From Ruminococcus sp. (lineage in GTDB: Bacteria > Bacillota > Clostridia > Oscillospirales > Ruminococcaceae), in NCBI GenBank assembly GCA_017935865.1, contig JAGBGT010000060.1:1-44233 (forward strand): a stretch of 44,233 nucleotides of DNA. Direction: 5' to 3'. The notes beneath the pieces were generated by a model. That model did not search any database and was not told the origin of the DNA. It saw nothing but the letters and a program-made list of their open reading frames with translations. Positions 9,050 to 17,595 of the stretch are shown here, piece after piece; the first letter of the stretch is position 1; the number at the start of each line of letters is the position of its first letter. Both the position numbers and the translations under genes were made by a program.

Positions 9050-10087
9050 ATGATAGAACTGGTTGAAAAGCTGTACGACGGCGGCAGACCTTCCGACGCC
9101 GAACTGGCGGCTCTTATCGCCTCCGAGGATGAAAAGGCTTCGGAAAGGCTGGCTGAGCTGGCTGACAAAGTCCGCCGGAAATACTACGGCGACAAGGTCT
9201 TTCTCCGCGGTCTTATCGAGATATCGTCCTATTGCCGGAACGACTGCCTTTACTGCGGCATACGGCGCAGCAATAAGTCTGCCGAAAGATACCGGCTTAC
9301 TCCGGAGGAGATATTGAACTGCGCCGAAAACGGCTATGCGCTGGGATTCCGGACGTTCGTTATGCAGGGCGGAGAGGACGCTTACTTCACCGATGACGTT
9401 ATATGCGGCATAATATCGCGGCTGCGGAAGAGATTCCCGGACTGCGCCATTACCCTTTCCCTGGGAGAACGCTCCCGGGAAAGCTATCGGCGCATGAAAG
9501 AAGCCGGAGCTGACCGCTATCTGCTCCGCCACGAGGCTGCCTCCAGGGAGCTTTACAGCCGGCTTCACCCGGCGGAGATGAGCCTGGATAACCGGAAAAA
9601 ATGTCTCTTTGACCTCCGCGGACTGGGCTATCAGACGGGAGCAGGCTTCATGGTGGGCGCGCCCTTCCAGAGAGTGGAGGACATCGTCGCCGACATACGG
9701 TTCATGGAGCAGCTCCGTCCGCATATGATAGGCATAGGGCCTTTTATCCCTCAGCATGACACCCCTTTCGGCGGCGAAAAGGGCGGAACGCTCCGGCTCA
9801 CTCTGCGTATCCTGGGAATACTGCGGCTCATATTCCCGAAAGTCCTGCTCCCTGCCACAACAGCTCTGGGAACGATATCGCCGGAGGGCAGAAAACTGGG
9901 ACTTAAAACGGGATGCAACGTTATCATGCCCAATCTTTCCCCTGCCGATGTCCGCGAAAAATACAAGCTCTACGACAACAAGCTCATAACCGGAGGAGAG
10001 GCGGCGGAGGGTCTGGCTCTGCTGAAAAAGGAAATTTCGGAAGCCGGCTACACTGCCGTAGAAGAGAGAGGCGACTGCGTCTCCTGA
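9050..10087 (+). CDS. hydE: [FeFe]-hydrogenase H-cluster radical SAM maturase HydE
   Basis: HydE is the radical SAM enzyme that acts with HydG and HydF to build the 2Fe subcluster of [FeFe]-hydrogenase. The protein has 345 residues. The radical SAM cysteines are C62, C66 and C69 in YCRNDCLYCGIRRSN, and the start of the barrel LRGLIEISSYC is HydE-like. MQGGEDAYF, YLLRHEAASRELYSRLHP and GFMVGAPFQ resemble HydE. Biotin synthase-like or PylB-like enzymes are close relatives, but the CGIR context favours HydE. The start is 4 bases after the nadA stop, so the two are probably co-transcribed. hydF and hydG are not in the window. Confidence 0.88.
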   Translation: MIELVEKLYDGGRPSDAELAALIASEDEKASERLAELADKVRRKYYGDKVFLRGLIEISSYCRNDCLYCGIRRSNKSAERYRLTPEEILNCAENGYALGFRTFVMQGGEDAYFTDDVICGIISRLRKRFPDCAITLSLGERSRESYRRMKEAGADRYLLRHEAASRELYSRLHPAEMSLDNRKKCLFDLRGLGYQTGAGFMVGAPFQRVEDIVADIRFMEQLRPHMIGIGPFIPQHDTPFGGEKGGTLRLTLRILGILRLIFPKVLLPATTALGTISPEGRKLGLKTGCNVIMPNLSPADVREKYKLYDNKLITGGEAAEGLALLKKEISEAGYTAVEERGDCVS

Positions 10088-10106
10088 TATTAATTTGGAG
10101 GTTTTT

Positions 10107-11045
10107 ATGCGAGTACGATTTCATCTGCCCGATTTTGCAGGGCGTTTCAAGCTTAATCTGCTGTTTGCGGATATGCTGAAAAAATATCCACATTTCTTCC
10201 GCGAGGGCGTGGAAATAGCGTCGTTTTACGGAGTTTTCCCTCCGTCGGTCTGGAACGGCGGCAGACCTCAGCCGGGCGTCTGCGACCGCGCTTTCGTAAA
10301 GCAGGTCATCAAGGCGTTTAACGACCGGGGAATACCGCTGCGCTTCACTTTCACCAATCCGGCGCTGGAAAAGAAGCACCTCAGCGACCCTTTCTGCAAC
10401 ATGGTACTGACTCTGGCGGACAACGGTCTCAACGAGGCTATCGTGTTTTCTCCGCTGCTGGAGGACTACATACGCAGGAATTTCCCGAAATATAAGCTGA
10501 CAAGCTCCACCTGCAAACGAATAACCGACCCCGAAAAGCTGAAAGAAGAGCTGGCGCGCGACTACAGCATCGTCGTGGTGGACTACGACCTGAACAATAA
10601 ATTCGACATTCTGGAAAAGCTGCCGAGAAAGCAGGACTGCGAACTGCTGGTCAATGCCTGCTGCGAGCCGGGCTGTGCTCTGCGTTCGGAGCACTACCAC
10701 ACTATCGGCTTACAGCAGATCGCCTATAACGAACATCTGAAAAAGTACCCGAATCTCCCATTTAATGCGGATAAGCTTGACCCCCACAACTTCGAGAACT
10801 GCCCTTACAGACAGCGCGGAATTTTCGAGATACGCAATCTCAGCACACACATCTCCCCGGACGATATCTGGGAAAAATATGTGCCAATGGGCTTTGAGCA
10901 GTTCAAGATCGAGGGACGGACTGCAAGCGCTTTGAATATACTGGAAACATATATGTATTACATGGCAAAGCCCGAATGCCGCGACGAGGCACGCTTCACC
11001 CTGCTCAAGGGCATGGAGAACAGCGGCGCACTGAAATACAGCTAG
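10107..11045 (+). CDS. U32-like TIM-barrel protein, probable Fe-S binding
   Basis: This 312-residue protein is most like the U32 family (UbiU/UbiV/TrhP-type TIM barrels that hold a [4Fe-4S] cluster), but the match is remote. U32-like features are the strand-loop region LRFTFTNPALEKKHL, the phrase KLTSSTCKRI and the C-terminal MGFEQFKIEGRT. Cysteines at 136, 185, 186, 190 and 232 (in NACCEPGCALRSEHY and FENCPY) could hold a cluster. TGGAGG at 10096-10101 fixes the ATG at 10107. It follows hydE after 19 bases, so nadA, hydE and this gene may form an operon of oxygen-sensitive Fe-S proteins. Its substrate is unknown. Confidence 0.6.
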   Translation: MRVRFHLPDFAGRFKLNLLFADMLKKYPHFFREGVEIASFYGVFPPSVWNGGRPQPGVCDRAFVKQVIKAFNDRGIPLRFTFTNPALEKKHLSDPFCNMVLTLADNGLNEAIVFSPLLEDYIRRNFPKYKLTSSTCKRITDPEKLKEELARDYSIVVVDYDLNNKFDILEKLPRKQDCELLVNACCEPGCALRSEHYHTIGLQQIAYNEHLKKYPNLPFNADKLDPHNFENCPYRQRGIFEIRNLSTHISPDDIWEKYVPMGFEQFKIEGRTASALNILETYMYYMAKPECRDEARFTLLKGMENSGALKYS

Positions 11046-11217
11046 GGCAACACCGCACAAAGAGCGGCTAACGCCTTTGTTATACATCTGCTTGGAAAAT
11101 TTTCGTCATATCACACAAATTTTCCTTGCAATACGTCAGTATTGCTGCGTCAAATTTATGCAATCTGACGGAAATTTTCACGGCGCATCTGCACAACAAT
11201 CTTTGTGCGGTGCTGCC
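11046..11217 (-). repeat. Family A hairpin element, copy 2 (complete)
   Basis: This complete 172-bp copy has terminal inverted repeats GGCAACACCGCACAAAG (11046-11062) and CTTTGTGCGGTGCTGCC (11201-11217), 16 of 17 matching. TA lies just outside each end (11043-11044 and 11219-11220), which would fit the TA target duplication of IS630/Tc1-type MITEs. It is inverted relative to the copy at 1-160. The central hairpin is GCAATAC (11128-11134), loop GTCA, GTATTGC (11139-11145); a terminal mini-hairpin is ACAAAG-a-GCG / CGC-CTTTGT (11057-11080). It fills the gap between the U32-like gene and the esterase, with the esterase ribosome binding site immediately after it. Confidence 0.8.
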
Positions 11218-11232
11218 TTAAGGAGTCCCGCT

Positions 11233-12729
11233 ATGAAATGCGCAAACATTTTTTCCGATAATATGGTTTTGCAGCGGAATAAGCCCATAAGATTCTTCGG
11301 CACCTGCCCGGAGGACTGCAAATTTGTCAAAGTATCTGTTTCCCCTCTGTCCGTCACTGCGGAGGCTGTCATCAGGGACGGAAAATGGGAGGCTGTTCTC
11401 CCTCCCATGCCAGCCTGCGACTGCTGCCTGGTGCAGGTATTGTCCGACAGTAAATGCCGATTCTTCACCAACGTGGCTGTGGGAGAGGTATGGCTCGCCG
11501 GGGGACAGTCCAACATGGAATACGAGCTGCAAAACGAAAAAACCGGCAGGGAGGAGCTGGAGGTATGCGAAAAGGAAAACGTCCGCTTCTACTACACGCC
11601 CAAGGTCGCCACAGTCGGCGATGAGCTTTTAAAGGCGGAAAGTGAGACCGTCTGGCAGACGGCTTCGGCGGAAAATTCCGGCAATTGGTCGGCTGTCGGC
11701 TACTACTTCGCCAAGGAGCTGAGCCGCAGGCTGGGCTGCACCGTCGGCATCGTCGGCTGCAACTGGGGCGGCACATCCGCCTCCGCCTGGATTCCCAGAG
11801 AAACTATCGAATCGCGTGAGAGCCTGCTGCCCTACCTGGAGGAATACGACAAAGCCGTTGCCGGCAAATCAGACGAAGAGATGATACGCGAGTACAGAGA
11901 GTATCAGGAATACGACCGGCAGTGGTTTATCCGTTCCCGGAAAGTGTATGAGGAGAAGCCCGACGCCGAGTGGGAGGAGGTCTGCGCAATATGCGGCGAA
12001 AACCGCTATCCCGGGCCTATGAATATCGCAAATCCCATGCGCCCCTGCGGACTATATGAGACTATGGTGAGCCGTATATGTCCGTACACGCTTAAAGGCG
12101 TGCTCTGGTATCAGGGAGAGTCCGACGACCACCGCCCGGATACCTACAGCGATCTGCTGACGTCCCTTATCGGCTGCTGGAGGGAAAAGTGGCAGGACGC
12201 TTCCATGCCGTTCATGGTAGTTCAGCTTCCCATGCACCGCTATAAAAACGACCCCGACAACGGCAACTGGGCGAAGATACGTCAGGCGCAGCGCGATGTG
12301 TCGGAGCGGCTGGAAAACGTGGGGCTGGCTGTGGCGATTGACTGCGGCGAGTTCAACAACATCCACCCGATAGAAAAAAAGAGAGTAGCGCACAGGCTCT
12401 GTATCGCCGCGCTGGAAAAGACCTACAGCACCGACTGTCCCAATGAGCGTTATCCGGAGCTGACGGGATGCGTCAAGGCTGAGGGCAGATTAGTCCTGAA
12501 ATTCAGCCGCAATCTTGTCCCGGCAGAAGATCCGGAGGGCTTCATGCTCTGCATTGACGGGGAATACGTTCCGGCGTACCCGGAAATATCCGGAAACACC
12601 GCCGTTTTCAACGTCAACCCGGATTCCGTTTCGGCTGTCAGCTATCTGTGGACAAATTACTGTCAGGTCAATTTATTCGGCGAAAACGGGCTGCCTGTAC
12701 CGCCTGTGAGGAGGTCTTTGGTTGATTGA
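11233..12729 (+). CDS. Sialate O-acetylesterase-type SGNH esterase
   Basis: This 498-residue protein is of the sialate O-acetylesterase / DUF303 (SASA) family, which removes acetyl groups from sugars. The opening [13 protein letters not shown], the catalytic-serine block [41 protein letters not shown] and the C-terminal His in [14 protein letters not shown] are the family landmarks. No signal peptide is seen, so it is probably cytoplasmic and acts on imported oligosaccharides; in a fibre degrader xylan-derived acetylated sugars are a likely substrate (inference). AAGGAG at 11219-11224 sets the ATG at 11233. Upstream in-frame codons run through the repeat element and are not used here. The stop overlaps cysE by 8 bases. 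Confidence 0.88.
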   Translation: MKCANIFSDNMVLQRNKPIRFFGTCPEDCKFVKVSVSPLSVTAEAVIRDGKWEAVLPPMPACDCCLVQVLSDSKCRFFTNVAVGEVWLAGGQSNMEYELQNEKTGREELEVCEKENVRFYYTPKVATVGDELLKAESETVWQTASAENSGNWSAVGYYFAKELSRRLGCTVGIVGCNWGGTSASAWIPRETIESRESLLPYLEEYDKAVAGKSDEEMIREYREYQEYDRQWFIRSRKVYEEKPDAEWEEVCAICGENRYPGPMNIANPMRPCGLYETMVSRICPYTLKGVLWYQGESDDHRPDTYSDLLTSLIGCWREKWQDASMPFMVVQLPMHRYKNDPDNGNWAKIRQAQRDVSERLENVGLAVAIDCGEFNNIHPIEKKRVAHRLCIAALEKTYSTDCPNERYPELTGCVKAEGRLVLKFSRNLVPAEDPEGFMLCIDGEYVPAYPEISGNTAVFNVNPDSVSAVSYLWTNYCQVNLFGENGLPVPPVRRSLVD

Positions 12730-13378
12730 TTTTTTCAGAAACATAAAGCGAGACATACGGCTGATACGCGAAAACGACCCTGCCGCACGAAATTCCCTGG
12801 AGATACTGCTGACCTATCCCACGCTCCGGGCGATACGCTGCTATCGGCTGGCGCATAGATTTTATGTGCGGAAGCACTACACGGCGGCAAGGATAATTTC
12901 CCAGTGGGCGCGGAAAAAGACCGGAATTGAAATTCACCCCGGCGCAACGATCGGCAAGGGACTTTTCATCGACCACGGCATGGGCGTTGTGATCGGCGAA
13001 ACGGCTGTTATCGGCGATAACTGCCTGCTGTACCAGGGCGTGACCCTCGGCGGAACAGGCAAGGACAAGGGAAAGCGTCACCCTACCCTGGGCGACAACG
13101 TGCTTGTGGGCGCAGGAGCTAAGGTACTCGGCCCGTTCACCGTGGGCAGCAACGTGAAGATCGCCGCAAATGCCGTCGTTCTCAATGCGATCCCCGATAA
13201 CTGCACGGCTGTGGGAGTTCCGGCGCATATCGTGAAAATGAACGGAAAAAAGGTACACAAGGTCACTGCGGATATAGACCAGGTACACATCCCAGACCCT
13301 GTTTCTCAGGAGATCTGCCGGCTGCACTCGGAAATTGATGTGCTGAAAAAGGAAATTGAAGAGCTTAAACGGACATAA
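12722..13378 (+). CDS. cysE: Serine O-acetyltransferase
   Basis: CysE acetylates serine with acetyl-CoA, the first step of cysteine synthesis. The protein has 218 residues with a helical N-terminus and a left-handed beta-helix of hexapeptide repeats from about residue 60 to 165. [40 protein letters not shown] and [12 protein letters not shown] are typical CysE text. The predicted start is a TTG at 12722, 7 bases after GAGGAGG (12708-12714) and inside the end of the esterase gene, so translation is probably coupled. A coiled C-terminal tail ([11 protein letters not shown]) ends the protein. cysS lies downstream, a well known Firmicutes pairing. Confidence 0.95.
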   Translation: MIDFFRNIKRDIRLIRENDPAARNSLEILLTYPTLRAIRCYRLAHRFYVRKHYTAARIISQWARKKTGIEIHPGATIGKGLFIDHGMGVVIGETAVIGDNCLLYQGVTLGGTGKDKGKRHPTLGDNVLVGAGAKVLGPFTVGSNVKIAANAVVLNAIPDNCTAVGVPAHIVKMNGKKVHKVTADIDQVHIPDPVSQEICRLHSEIDVLKKEIEELKRT

Positions 13379-13385
13379 AATCGTC

Positions 13386-13469
13386 GAGCCTGTTCAGCAC
13401 TCCGCTGCACACGTATTTTCGGAAAAATTGTGCTCAGAGATCTGCGCCACCGGAATACCAGACAGGCTC
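13386..13469 (+). promoter_or_regulatory. Structured leader before cysS
   Basis: GAGCCTGT at 13386-13393 pairs perfectly with ACAGGCTC at 13462-13469, closing about 68 bases that include a second pair AGCAC (13396-13400) with GTGCT (13430-13434). The cysS ribosome binding site follows at 13473-13478. No T-box sequence (GGTGG-type) or known riboswitch core is seen. It may be an RNA control element for cysS or another dispersed hairpin repeat. Confidence 0.4.
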
Positions 13470-13486
13470 TAAGAAAGGATATACCT

Positions 13487-14902
13487 ATGCTGTTATACAA
13501 CTCACTGACAAGAAAAAAAGAGGAATTTGTTCCCAGAGAGCCGGGAAAGGTAAGTATGTACACCTGCGGTCCCACTGTGTACCACTTTGCCCATATCGGA
13601 AATCTGAGAAGCTACATCATGGAGGATGTTCTGGAAAAATATCTGCGCTTTACCGGGCTGGACGTGAAGCGCGTCATGAATATCACTGACGTAGGACATC
13701 TTACAAGCGACGGCGATACCGGAGACGATAAGATGCTCAAAGGCGCAAAGCGTGAACATAAAACGGTTATGGAGATCGCGAAATTCTATACAGACGCTTT
13801 TTTCGCAGACTGCGGCAAGCTGAACATCAAAACTCCCGACGTGGTTGTTCCTGCCACAACTTATATCGACGAGTTTATCCGGGTCATTTCCGCCCTCATG
13901 GAAAAAGGATATGCCTATGAAGCAGGCGGAAATATCTATTTCGACACGGGAAAGCTGGACAAATACTACGTCTTTAACGACTTTAAGGAGGAAGATCTGG
14001 CTGTAGGCGTCCGGGAGGGCGTTGAGGAGGACGAAAACAAGCGCAACAAGGCGGATTTCGTGCTCTGGTTCACTAAGTCCAAGTTTGACGACCAGGAACT
14101 GAAATGGGATTCTCCCTGGGGCGTGGGCTATCCCGGCTGGCACATCGAGTGCTCCTGCATAAGCATGAAAAATCTGGGCGAATACCTGGACATCCACTGC
14201 GGCGGCATCGACAACGCATTTCCTCACCACACCAACGAGATCGCCCAGAGCGAGGCGTATCTGGGGCACGAATGGTGTAACTACTGGTTCCATGTGCTTC
14301 ACCTGAACACCAACAGCGGCAAAATGAGCAAATCCAAGGGCGAATTTCTGACAGTCTCCCTCCTGGAGGAAAAGGGATTTCTGCCCGTGATGTACCGCTT
14401 CTTCTGCCTCCAGTCCCACTACAGGAAGTCGCTGGTTTTCACCTGGGAGAATCTGGAAAACGCGAAAATCACCTATAATAAGCTCATCGCCAGAATTGCT
14501 CCCCTTACTGCCGAAACTACCGGAGAGATCGACAGTGCGGAGTTTGACAGACTCATGAATAGCTTCACGTCTGCCCTCGACAACGACCTGAACACGGCTC
14601 TGGGAATCACCGCCGTTTACGATGTGCTGAAATCAACGGCAAATGCGGCTACAAAGCTGGCTCTTCTGGCGGAGTTTGACAAGGTTCTCGGACTCGATCT
14701 TATCCCGAACGGAAAGAAAGCCGCGGAAGCTCCGGCTGAGGACGATATCCCGGCGGAGGTGCTTGATCTGGCGGAACAGCGCAAGGCGGCGCGGAAAGAG
14801 AGGAATTTCGCTCTTGCCGACGAGCTTCGCGACAAAATTGCCGCCCTCGGTTATGAGATCAAGGAGACACGGCAGGGAACAGAGATAAAAAAACTGTCTT
14901 GA
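13487..14902 (+). CDS. cysS: Cysteinyl-tRNA synthetase
   Basis: CysS charges tRNA-Cys with cysteine. The protein has 471 residues, normal for this class I enzyme. The zinc cysteine in [13 protein letters not shown] of the HIGH motif ([10 protein letters not shown]), the second zinc group WHIECSCIS / [12 protein letters not shown] and the KMSKS loop in KMSKSKGEF are all present. The C-terminal helical anticodon region ends with [30 protein letters not shown] upstream supports ATG 13487; an in-frame ATG at 13430 would start inside the hairpin leader. The gene follows cysE after about 110 bases, coupling cysteine synthesis to its use. Confidence 0.97.
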   Translation: MLLYNSLTRKKEEFVPREPGKVSMYTCGPTVYHFAHIGNLRSYIMEDVLEKYLRFTGLDVKRVMNITDVGHLTSDGDTGDDKMLKGAKREHKTVMEIAKFYTDAFFADCGKLNIKTPDVVVPATTYIDEFIRVISALMEKGYAYEAGGNIYFDTGKLDKYYVFNDFKEEDLAVGVREGVEEDENKRNKADFVLWFTKSKFDDQELKWDSPWGVGYPGWHIECSCISMKNLGEYLDIHCGGIDNAFPHHTNEIAQSEAYLGHEWCNYWFHVLHLNTNSGKMSKSKGEFLTVSLLEEKGFLPVMYRFFCLQSHYRKSLVFTWENLENAKITYNKLIARIAPLTAETTGEIDSAEFDRLMNSFTSALDNDLNTALGITAVYDVLKSTANAATKLALLAEFDKVLGLDLIPNGKKAAEAPAEDDIPAEVLDLAEQRKAARKERNFALADELRDKIAALGYEIKETRQGTEIKKLS

Positions 14903-14927
14903 CAAATCTGCCATAATGAGGTAAAAT
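14899..14927 (+). promoter_or_regulatory. Promoter for glyS
   Basis: TTGACA at 14899-14904 and TAAAAT at 14922-14927 are 17 bases apart, a near-consensus housekeeping promoter that overlaps the cysS stop codon. Transcription would begin about 14934, some 30 bases before glyS. Confidence 0.8.
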
Positions 14928-14963
14928 ATAATAGAAAAAATATCTGAAAGAGGTATGTTGAAA

Positions 14964-16367
14964 ATGAAGAATACTGAAAAAGTTATGGATAAAATCGTTG
15001 ACCTTTGCAAATCAAAGGGCTACGTTTACCCCGGCTCGGAAATCTACGGCGGTCTCGCCAACACATGGGATTACGGCCCGCTGGGCGTTCTGCTGAAAAA
15101 TAATATCAAGAATGCCTGGCTGAAAAAATTCGTTCAGGAAAACAAGTACAACGTCGGTCTGGATTCCGCTATCCTCATGAATCCCCAGACATGGGTCGCC
15201 TCCGGTCATATCGGCGGATTCTCTGATCCGCTCATGGACTGCAAAGAGTGCAAGACCCGTCACCGCGCCGATAATCTTATCGAGGATTTCGACGGCACTA
15301 ACGTTGCAGGCTGGACAAATCAGCAGATGACGGACTACATCAACGAAAAAGGCATCACCTGCCCTAACTGCGGAAAGCAGAATTTCACGGATATCCGCCA
15401 GTTTAACCTGATGTTCAAGACATTCCAGGGCGTAACCGAGGACAGCAAGAGCGAGCTGTATCTCCGCCCGGAGACGGCGCAGGGCATCTTCGTAAACTTC
15501 GCAAATATCCAGAGAACAACACGTAAAAAAGTGCCTTTCGGCGTTGCCCAGGTAGGTAAATCGTTCAGAAACGAAATCACCCCCGGAAACTTTATCTTCC
15601 GTGTACGCGAGTTTGAGCAGATGGAACTGGAGTTCTTCTGCAAGCCCGGCACTGATCTGGAGTGGTTCAACTACTGGAGAAGCTTCTGCAAGGACTTCCT
15701 GCTGACTCTCGGTCTCAGCGAGGAGAATATCCGCCTCCGCGACCACGATCCGGAGGAGCTTTGCTTCTACTCCAAGGCGACTACTGACTTTGAGTACCTC
15801 TTCCCGTTCGGCTGGGGCGAGCTGTGGGGCGTTGCGGACAGAACCGACTACGACCTGACCCAGCACATCAAGACCAGCGGAAAGTCACTGGAATACTTTG
15901 ACCCGGAGACAAACGAGAAATACATTCCCTACGTTATCGAGCCGTCGCTGGGTGTGGAGCGTCTGTTCCTGTCCATTGTCACAGAGGCTTATGACGAGGA
16001 GGAGATCGTCTCCACCGACAAAAACGGCAACGAGAAGAAAGACGTTCGTACCGTTATGCGTCTCCACCCGGCGCTTGCACCGTATAAGTGCGCTGTTCTG
16101 CCTCTTGTGAAGAAGCTGACTCCCAAGGCTGAGGAGATATACGAAATGCTTTCCAAGAAGTTCATGTGTGACTTTGACGAGACGGGAACTATCGGCAAGA
16201 GATACCGCCGCGAGGACGAGATTGGCACGCCGTACTGCGTGACTGTTGATTTTGACACGATTGAGAAAGATAATTGCGTAACAGTTCGTGACCGTGACAC
16301 AATGGAGCAGATTCGTGTGCCTGTTGATGAGCTGGCTGCATTCCTGGAGAAAGCGACGGAGCTTTGA
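14964..16367 (+). CDS. glyS: Glycyl-tRNA synthetase (homodimeric type)
   Basis: This class II synthetase charges tRNA-Gly. It has 467 residues and is of the one-chain alpha-2 type found in many Firmicutes and eukaryotes, not the alpha/beta type of E. coli. [21 protein letters not shown] is motif-1 region text, [11 protein letters not shown] with CPNCGKQN gives a likely four-Cys zinc site, [12 protein letters not shown] and [15 protein letters not shown] are motif 2, and [11 protein letters not shown] is motif 3. The ATG at 14964 is preferred because GAAAGAGG (14946-14953) lies 10 bases upstream; ATG 14955 is too close to it. The gene has its own promoter and converges with the minus-strand block across a family B repeat. 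Confidence 0.96.
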   Translation: MKNTEKVMDKIVDLCKSKGYVYPGSEIYGGLANTWDYGPLGVLLKNNIKNAWLKKFVQENKYNVGLDSAILMNPQTWVASGHIGGFSDPLMDCKECKTRHRADNLIEDFDGTNVAGWTNQQMTDYINEKGITCPNCGKQNFTDIRQFNLMFKTFQGVTEDSKSELYLRPETAQGIFVNFANIQRTTRKKVPFGVAQVGKSFRNEITPGNFIFRVREFEQMELEFFCKPGTDLEWFNYWRSFCKDFLLTLGLSEENIRLRDHDPEELCFYSKATTDFEYLFPFGWGELWGVADRTDYDLTQHIKTSGKSLEYFDPETNEKYIPYVIEPSLGVERLFLSIVTEAYDEEEIVSTDKNGNEKKDVRTVMRLHPALAPYKCAVLPLVKKLTPKAEEIYEMLSKKFMCDFDETGTIGKRYRREDEIGTPYCVTVDFDTIEKDNCVTVRDRDTMEQIRVPVDELAAFLEKATEL

Positions 16368-16368
16368 T

Positions 16369-16475
16369 CGGCGAAGCCGGCAAACATCGGGTTTCAAAAG
16401 GGGCAATGCCCCTTTTGCAGAGTCCAGAGGCAGCGCCTCTGGCAGGGTTTGGGGCGCTGCCCCATGTCCCGATGT
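16369..16475 (+). repeat. Family B palindrome mosaic, unit 1
   Basis: Five palindromic pieces lie in a row directly after the glyS stop: CGGC-GAA-GCCG (16369-16379), AAAAGGGGCAATGCCCCTTTT (16396-16416), CCAGAGGC-AGC-GCCTCTGG (16424-16442), TGGGGC-GCT-GCCCCA (16450-16464), and outer arms ACATCGGG (16384-16391) with CCCGATGT (16468-16475) that enclose the last three. It lies between convergent genes and reaches the stop codon of the DUF2752 gene, so it probably also serves as a two-way transcript end. Confidence 0.75.
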
Positions 16476-16903
16476 TATACCGGGGATAAAAACGGTACAA
16501 AATTCCTCAATACAAGATAAACTGCCCAAATTCCTCCTATCGCCCACCAGAACCAGGCTTTCCTCGGCAGTATCTTTCTCGGCTTTCCCAGAACCGAAAA
16601 AATCAGCTCTATGTACAAAATCAGCAGAACAAACATCAAAAACGGCAGCACCGCGTTGTTCCGCAAAGCAAGAAGCACATTTCCGTGAAGCAACGCCTCC
16701 GCACTCCTGGTATTTCCGCAGCCCGGACAGTAATATCCCGTGGCAAGATGAAACAGACACGGCCCGGAATCCTTCACAAAGCCCACTATCTCGTCCCGGA
16801 ACAGAACTCCCAGCACCACCGCCAGCGGAGCTGCCGCTAAAACTACCAATTTCACGATAAACAGGGAGCTTCTGCCGCTCCCCGTTCCGCTTTTTTCAGC
16901 CAT
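16475..16903 (-). CDS. DUF2752 membrane protein
   Basis: This 142-residue membrane protein belongs to the DUF2752 family of unknown role. Its hallmark, CPGCGNTRSAEALLHGN with a following NNAVLPF, lies near residues 59-85. Three hydrophobic segments are visible at about 14-36, 82-104 and 116-135. The ATG overlaps the stop of the cohesin-like lipoprotein gene by one base (TAATG), so the two are coupled. The stop codon touches the family B repeat. It is the last gene of the long minus-strand block. Confidence 0.8.
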   Translation of the reverse strand: MAEKSGTGSGRSSLFIVKLVVLAAAPLAVVLGVLFRDEIVGFVKDSGPCLFHLATGYYCPGCGNTRSAEALLHGNVLLALRNNAVLPFLMFVLLILYIELIFSVLGKPRKILPRKAWFWWAIGGIWAVYLVLRNFVPFLSPV

Positions 16904-17592
16904 TACTCTATCGTCAGCGTGCCCTCACGCCAATTCTCAAAAACATACTTCTGCATTGCAAGATCCTGCGACGTATCAATGAACATATCAGAGTCCCGGT
17001 AGTAGAAGCCCAGGGGATACGTTCCCGGCTGAGCGTCCTCGGGGACTTTGAATGTAAATGTAACGATATCGCCCTCGCCGCCAAAATCAGTGCCGCTGAA
17101 CGTCTCCGTAAAGAAAATGCAGCCCAGATTTTTGCTGGTCAGCGCCTCCGGCAGTCCCTCGCGCCATATCATTCCAACCGCTCCGGTGCGGTGACTGGAC
17201 GCCTCTTTTGTCTCGTATTCGATAAAGCCCTCTTCCTCGTCCATCATCTTGCACTCCAGAAAATCCGGATATGTCACGTGAATGCCGCACATATCCCACT
17301 TTTTCATGGAATTTTCAACCGCCATTGTGATCTCGACCTCTTCGCCGGGCGATGCAACCGCGTCTTTCATGTACAGTCTCGGGCCGTCCTCAGCAGCCTC
17401 CACCACGACTGGCGCTTCGGTAGCGACCTCCGATCCGGTCGTCTCCGCCGAGGACATCTCGTCGAAAAGACTCGGAGACGACTCGCTTCCGGAGTCGAAA
17501 GGGCTGACATAGTTATCCTTTTTTCCGCCGCAGGAGACCGCCGTAAGCATCAGAGCGACGACGGCAGCGGCAAATATTTTTCTGATATTCAT
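16903..17592 (-). CDS. Lipoprotein with cohesin-like domain
   Basis: This 229-residue lipoprotein has a signal peptide with lipobox LTAVSC (cysteine at 21), then a Ser/Glu/Thr-rich linker to about residue 68, then a cohesin-like beta domain. That domain starts ASPGEEVEITMAVEN, continues GIHVTYPDFLECK, and ends GDIVTFTFKVPEDAQPGTYPLGF, the pattern of cohesin strands. Cohesins bind the dockerins of cellulosomal enzymes, and two dockerin-bearing GH5 cellulases are encoded at 39025 and 41510. If the fold is right, this protein would hold dockerin enzymes on the cell membrane. It follows clpE after 3 bases and overlaps the DUF2752 gene. A general carbohydrate-binding or chaperone-linked beta-sandwich is the alternative. 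Confidence 0.7.
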   Translation of the reverse strand: MNIRKIFAAAVVALMLTAVSCGGKKDNYVSPFDSGSESSPSLFDEMSSAETTGSEVATEAPVVVEAAEDGPRLYMKDAVASPGEEVEITMAVENSMKKWDMCGIHVTYPDFLECKMMDEEEGFIEYETKEASSHRTGAVGMIWREGLPEALTSKNLGCIFFTETFSGTDFGGEGDIVTFTFKVPEDAQPGTYPLGFYYRDSDMFIDTSQDLAMQKYVFENWREGTLTIE

Positions 17593-17595
17593 ATT

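Noticed and set aside
13379..13486. T-box leader before cysS
   Set aside because: No T-box core sequence, specifier loop or terminator/antiterminator pair could be identified.
13502..14419. 305-codon minus-strand frame inside cysS
   Set aside because: Antisense of a certain gene; no recognisable domain.
16288..16860. 190-codon plus-strand frame over the end of glyS and the DUF2752 gene
   Set aside because: It overlaps two well supported genes and the repeat; its product is Arg/Ser/Pro-rich as expected for an antisense frame.
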